A stretch of DNA of 64,000 bases, from positions 62,001 to 126,000 of the forward strand of contig NZ_JACJVI010000015.1 in NCBI RefSeq assembly GCF_014237835.1, written 5' to 3'. The DNA is from Rhizobium sp. AQ_MP. GTDB taxonomy: Bacteria > Pseudomonadota > Alphaproteobacteria > Rhizobiales > Rhizobiaceae. Below, in pieces: positions 60,544 through 64,000 of the stretch (the first letter of the stretch is position 1; every line of letters starts with the position of its first letter). The notes below the pieces were generated by a model, which saw nothing but the letters and a program-made list of their open reading frames with translations, did not search any database and was not told where the DNA came from. The translations under genes and the position numbers were made by a program.

Positions 60544-61764
60544 TCAGCACCTTTCCTGATCGACCGTTTCCGGTGACCAGAGCAGAGGAATATAGGCCTT
60601 GGCCCAGAGAAGAAATGAGAGCGAGAACAGCGCAGAGGTCAGACCGTAAGCGCCGAAGGGCAGGGAGAGGGATGGCGCGAATTCCGGGAGGACCCGGAGA
60701 AGCACCGACAGGACCAGAAGGAGGATCGCCATCCGGGCTGTCTTCGAAAAGCGCAGTGGTTGGCCGGTATGGAGCAGGCCTGCAATCGAGAGAACCTGCA
60801 GCACACCAAGACCCAATCCCCCCATCAACGCCAGATGCAGTCCGCCCAGCCAGGGCAGAGGCAGGCCAATAAGCGAGAGGCCGCAGACAAGAAGGCCGGT
60901 GCCGGCCAGCGCACTCGACAGCCAAAGGCCACCCAGTTCGAAGGAAAGGCCTTCGCGACCGACAAAGCCCTCGGCGACCCGGTCGAGACAGGCTGCACCT
61001 GCAGCAATCATCAGATAGCCGCGCACGGCGTCCGACAGCGTGGCTGCCTCTGCCAGGATGACCAGCATGGCTAATCCCGCCGAGAGATGGATCCGGCCCG
61101 GATGCGGTCTGTACGGCGAGGTCTTTTCCGTCGAATCGAGGATCAGGTTGGTCACCGGCACGGTGATGCGGGCAAGGGCGAGACCGAGCAGGCCCAGAAG
61201 CGCGAACCCGAGAATTCGGATCGCACTTTCCGACAGATCGTAGAGTTCCAAGGCCATTGCGATCCGCAGCATGGCCGCAGCCGCGGCAAAGGCAGTGACG
61301 AACAGGATAAAGCCCAGGAGATCTGTGCGTTTATTGGTCCAGGACAGGCGCAGCGCATAGGCGAGCAGGAACAGTATCCAGGCCTGATCGAAGATCAGGC
61401 CGATGATCGAGGCGTTTTCCAATGCAAGGAGCCCGAGGATACGGGCGAGCGCCCAAAGACCTGCAAGCAGAAACAGGGGGCGTCCGCTGACGCGCCGCGT
61501 GTCCGTCCATTCCGGCAGGGCAGATGTCAGGAAACCTAAAAGCGCGCCTCCAAAGGAGCCGACCAGCATTTCCTGGGCATGCCAGTGGCTGGGAAGAGAC
61601 GTAACTGCGAAGGGCAAATCGAGAGACCAGACCACCACCCAGAGAAACGGCCAGAGGGCCGCATGCAAGGCGGCAAGTGGAAACATCAACCTCAGGCCTT
61701 CGGTGGACATGGCCTTGGCGAGATCGGGCGAGGGAAGCATGCGCATGGCTGGAAGCACACTCAT
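60544..61764 (-). CDS. nnrS: NnrS family protein, copy 2
   Basis: 406 residues, about 12 membrane segments. WHAQEMLVGSFGGALLGFLT SALPEWTDTRRV matches the WHxHE...P.WT block of copy 1, and GLGVLQVLSIAGLLHTGQPL replaces the RATRGHTGQ block: the Arg-Gly-His-Thr-Gly-Gln motif is degenerate (LLHTGQPL). Some haem-binding function may therefore differ. It overlaps the ATPase gene stop by 4 bases, linking the pair to the ABC transporter operon. Confidence 0.9.
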   Translation of the reverse strand: MSVLPAMRMLPSPDLAKAMSTEGLRLMFPLAALHAALWPFLWVVVWSLDLPFAVTSLPSHWHAQEMLVGSFGGALLGFLTSALPEWTDTRRVSGRPLFLLAGLWALARILGLLALENASIIGLIFDQAWILFLLAYALRLSWTNKRTDLLGFILFVTAFAAAAAMLRIAMALELYDLSESAIRILGFALLGLLGLALARITVPVTNLILDSTEKTSPYRPHPGRIHLSAGLAMLVILAEAATLSDAVRGYLMIAAGAACLDRVAEGFVGREGLSFELGGLWLSSALAGTGLLVCGLSLIGLPLPWLGGLHLALMGGLGLGVLQVLSIAGLLHTGQPLRFSKTARMAILLLVLSVLLRVLPEFAPSLSLPFGAYGLTSALFSLSFLLWAKAYIPLLWSPETVDQERC

Positions 61765-62510
61765 GCTAGCCTCCGCTCGTCATGTTCATCCACGACAGCA
61801 AACAGCGGATGATCTGAGATGAGCCGTCGCGCCGTCTCGAATATCATCTCTTCGCTGCGGTTTCCGGGCGTCTCGGGGACGGTAACGCAGTCGAGTATTC
61901 CTTGGCCGTGGCGATCGAGAACCGCGATCCGGTGGCAGATCCGCAGCGCTTCATGCAGGTCGTGGGTGATGAAGAGCCCGCCCTTGCCGCTGTTTGAGAC
62001 AGTCGAGACGACCAGGTCCTGCATCCGTTTCCGCAAGGCCGCATCGAGCGCGGTGAAGGGCTCGTCGAAATAGAGGAAATCGGGATCGCCGACCAGCGCG
62101 CGGGCGAGCGCCGTGCGCTGGCGCATGCCACCCGACAACTGCGATGGAAATTTTTGCCGGTCGCTTTCTTCCAGCGAGACCCGGCGGCAGGCATCCGCTA
62201 TCCTCGCCTGACGCACGGGGCGCCGAAGAGCATGACCGGACAGGGCGAGCGCCACATTGGCCTCGACAGTCGCCCAGGGTAGGAGGCGTGGTTCCTGGAA
62301 GACGAAAGCGCAGCGTGCATATCCTCGCATGACCTGGCCATGTCGCGGGGTAATCAGCCCGGCTGCAATCTGGGCCAGCGTGCTTTTTCCACAGCCTGAC
62401 GGCCCAACCAGCGCGACCATTTCCCCCTGGCTGACCTGCAGGCTAACGTTTTCGAGAACAGCGCGACCGAGAAAGACGTGGCCGACGGCCTTGAGCTGGA
62501 GCAGGGTCAT
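61761..62510 (-). CDS. ABC transporter ATP-binding protein (NitT/TauT type)
   Basis: 249 residues from the Met at 62510 (MTLLQLKAVGHVFLGRAVLE); the longer frame to 63302 runs antisense to the permease frame and is a shadow. Walker A GPSGCGKSTLAQI, Q-loop FVFQEPRLLPWA, signature LSGGMRQRTALARALVGD, Walker B FLYFDEPFTALDA and ITHDLHEAL are intact. It overlaps the permease by 4 bases and NnrS copy 2 by 4 bases. Confidence 0.9.
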   Translation of the reverse strand: MTLLQLKAVGHVFLGRAVLENVSLQVSQGEMVALVGPSGCGKSTLAQIAAGLITPRHGQVMRGYARCAFVFQEPRLLPWATVEANVALALSGHALRRPVRQARIADACRRVSLEESDRQKFPSQLSGGMRQRTALARALVGDPDFLYFDEPFTALDAALRKRMQDLVVSTVSNSGKGGLFITHDLHEALRICHRIAVLDRHGQGILDCVTVPETPGNRSEEMIFETARRLISDHPLFAVVDEHDERRLA

Positions 62511-63313
62511 CGGCGCACGCCCCAGGGTTGGGCCGCTTCCCGCCATGCCTCGGCTTCGGCGCGCAAGGGCTGAACAATTCCATATTCGATGCTGATCAGG
62601 GCGATGACCGAGAGGAGGATCCAGGCAAGTGCTGTTTCCACATCGAGTGCGGAACGGGCATTGGCGAGAGCGCCTCCGATGCCGCCGGCATTGGCCAGAA
62701 GCTCGGCCATGACGGCTGCCTTGAAGGCCGTGCCGAGGGCCATGACCAGAGAAGGGAATAGGGAGTGCAGCATTTGGCGCAGCGATATCTTGAACAGACG
62801 GACGAGCGGCGACAGGCCGGCCATGCGAGCCATGTCTTCCAACGCTCGATCCCGCGTCTGGATGCCCTCGGCTGCACCCATAAAGACAAGCGGCAAGGCG
62901 GCGATAGCTGCGGTGGCAATAACCGTTCCTGCCCCCATGCCAAACCAGATCATCAGAAGGACGATCCATGCGATCGGCGGGACGCCGATCAGCAAGGTCA
63001 CCTGCGGACGCGCGAGGCGCATGATCGCCGGATGATATCCGGCCACCACGCCTGCCATCGTTCCAAACACAGCGGCGAGTGAAAAGCCGGCGAGCGCCCT
63101 CAGGCTCGTTGATAGCACCAACATCCGGTTGTCGGGATTTGCCGCCAGCTTGAACAAGGTCTGGATCGTCTCGGCTGGTGCAGGCAACACGAAGCTGCCA
63201 TAGGCTTCGGCTCCGAGTTGCCAAACGGCGGCAAAGACGGCAAGGCCGCCAAGACCCGCCCAGCCGGACCAGAGAAAGCGCGCGACCCTTCCCGCACGAC
63301 AAGCCACGCCCAT
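62507..63313 (-). CDS. ABC transporter permease (NitT/TauT type)
   Basis: 268 residues. Six hydrophobic segments; the EAA loop is RDRALEDMARMAGLSPLVRL FKISLRQMLHSLFPSL. The start at 63313 (MGVACRAGRVARFLWSGWAG) lies 12 bases after the binding-protein stop. It forms the channel of an importer for small anions or metabolites. Confidence 0.9.
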   Translation of the reverse strand: MGVACRAGRVARFLWSGWAGLGGLAVFAAVWQLGAEAYGSFVLPAPAETIQTLFKLAANPDNRMLVLSTSLRALAGFSLAAVFGTMAGVVAGYHPAIMRLARPQVTLLIGVPPIAWIVLLMIWFGMGAGTVIATAAIAALPLVFMGAAEGIQTRDRALEDMARMAGLSPLVRLFKISLRQMLHSLFPSLVMALGTAFKAAVMAELLANAGGIGGALANARSALDVETALAWILLSVIALISIEYGIVQPLRAEAEAWREAAQPWGVRR

Positions 63314-63325
63314 GATGATCCTGCC

Positions 63326-64000
63326 TTACAGATAGAGTGACGCGTCCGGCATGCGACCGCCCACCATTTCGGGATGGCTCTGCGCCACGGCTTTGAGCAG
63401 TGTCTCGATCGGTCCGCGAGCGTCCCGAGCCGCAATGGCGACGAGGTTCGAATAGGGGATCGACGCCTCCAGCACAGGCCAGGGCAGTTCAAGTGCCGAT
63501 GCGGCCTGGCCTGCAGCCGCTGCCGGGTCGGCGTTCACCTCGACTGCCGCCCGTGCAAGTCCCGCAAGAAGCGCGGTCGCCTGTTCCGGATGATCGTCCA
63601 GAAAGCTCTGGGTCAGGGCGAGACCTGCCTGGGGCATGACCGGCGCCGTATCGGTTACGGTACCCCATTCCTTCTGCATGTCGATGACGCGGTGAAGCGC
63701 CTGACCACCGGTGCTGGCCTTGAAGATGGCGGCAGAAACTGCCGGTTCGGGTAGGAGCGCCGTGTCGATACGCCCTGCGAGCAGCATCTGCACGGCTTCG
63801 ATGGGCGTGCCAGCCCGCTCCACCTTGACCTTGCCCGTCATCCGATGATGGGTAAGGGCCGCATCGAAGACGAGTTCCGGCGTGTCATTGGGGAATGGCA
63901 CGGTTACACTTTGACCTTCGAGATCGGAGAAGGCGGCGATCTTTTCATCGCGCGACACCATGTAGAGAAGACCGTTGGTCATGATGTTGGCCAGTTTGAG
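63326..64000 (-). CDS. ABC transporter substrate-binding protein (NMT1/TauA-like), 5' end beyond the window
   Basis: 225 residues visible; the frame stays open to the window edge, where it reads LKLANIMTNGLLYMVSRDEK, so the start and signal peptide lie beyond 64000. FPNDTPELVFDAALTHHRM, QMLLAGRIDTALLPEPAVSA and FLDDHPEQATALLAGLARAA match NitT/TauT-family binding proteins. The ligand is unknown. It heads the visible part of an operon with the permease, ATPase and two nnrS genes. Confidence 0.85.
   Translation of the reverse strand, partial: LKLANIMTNGLLYMVSRDEKIAAFSDLEGQSVTVPFPNDTPELVFDAALTHHRMTGKVKVERAGTPIEAVQMLLAGRIDTALLPEPAVSAAIFKASTGGQALHRVIDMQKEWGTVTDTAPVMPQAGLALTQSFLDDHPEQATALLAGLARAAVEVNADPAAAAGQAASALELPWPVLEASIPYSNLVAIAARDARGPIETLLKAVAQSHPEMVGGRMPDASLYL

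Noticed and set aside
61761..63302. 513-residue frame for an ATPase fusion
   Set aside because: Residues before the Met at 62510 are antisense-like, Arg/Gly/Cys-rich and read over the permease gene; only the 249-residue ATPase is real.

Overview
The window reads as an accessory replicon of an alphaproteobacterium of the order Hyphomicrobiales (Rhizobium, Agrobacterium, Ensifer, Shinella or Aminobacter type), most likely a conjugative megaplasmid or chromid segment. Reasons: GC-rich coding, an RcgA/RcgR-type pair and a long plasmid-type ParB, a lone LigD-type ligase, DUF1403 and an orphan ScpB, a fused SecDF, many ATGA gene overlaps, and several toxin-antitoxin and recombinase genes. No rRNA, intact tRNA or CRISPR array was seen. 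I identified families by reading the protein sequences; no database search was run.

1-13.7 kb is a plasmid backbone: small hypothetical genes, an XRE regulator, rcgA-rcgR, a DNA ligase, an acetyltransferase and a ParB-like gene cut off at codon 427. A 205-bp direct repeat occurs at 1629 and 11311.

13.7-27.1 kb is a graveyard of mobile DNA. A complete Tn3-family element (tnpA, res, tnpR, 49-bp terminal repeats) lies against the broken parB on one side and a second, decapitated Tn3 transposase on the other. Then come a VapBC pair coupled to a tyrosine recombinase, a second Phd/PIN pair, a second tyrosine recombinase with a res-like palindrome at its start, DUF1403 with ScpB, and three decaying genes (a frameshifted hypothetical, a frameshifted tniQ, and a DUF3291 gene with two Trp codons turned into stops).

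27.1-40.7 kb holds a SecDF translocase, an XRE-type regulator, a complete seven-subunit Mrp Na+/H+ antiporter operon (fused A/B, then C-G), a 786-residue recombinase-like protein and a third PIN toxin module.

40.8-48.6 kb looks like an organosulfur-scavenging locus: an FAD-dependent oxidoreductase, flavin reductase, acyl-CoA-dehydrogenase-like protein, Rrf2 regulator, flavin-dependent monooxygenase and an SsuABC-like importer. Similar AT-rich palindromes in its two divergent promoters suggest one regulon. ChrB-ChrA chromate resistance follows (48.8-51.1 kb).

51.2-64 kb is an anaerobic/nitrosative-stress island: a NIT-domain chemoreceptor, the Ric Fe-S repair protein, UbiV-UbiU-UbiT (oxygen-independent ubiquinone hydroxylation) divergent from UbiD-UbiX, two tandem NnrS proteins, and a NitT/TauT-type ABC importer whose binding protein runs off the window. 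Fnr/NnrR-type palindromes (TTG-N8-CAA) lie in the ubiT/ubiD divergent promoter and upstream of ric, tying these genes to low oxygen or NO.
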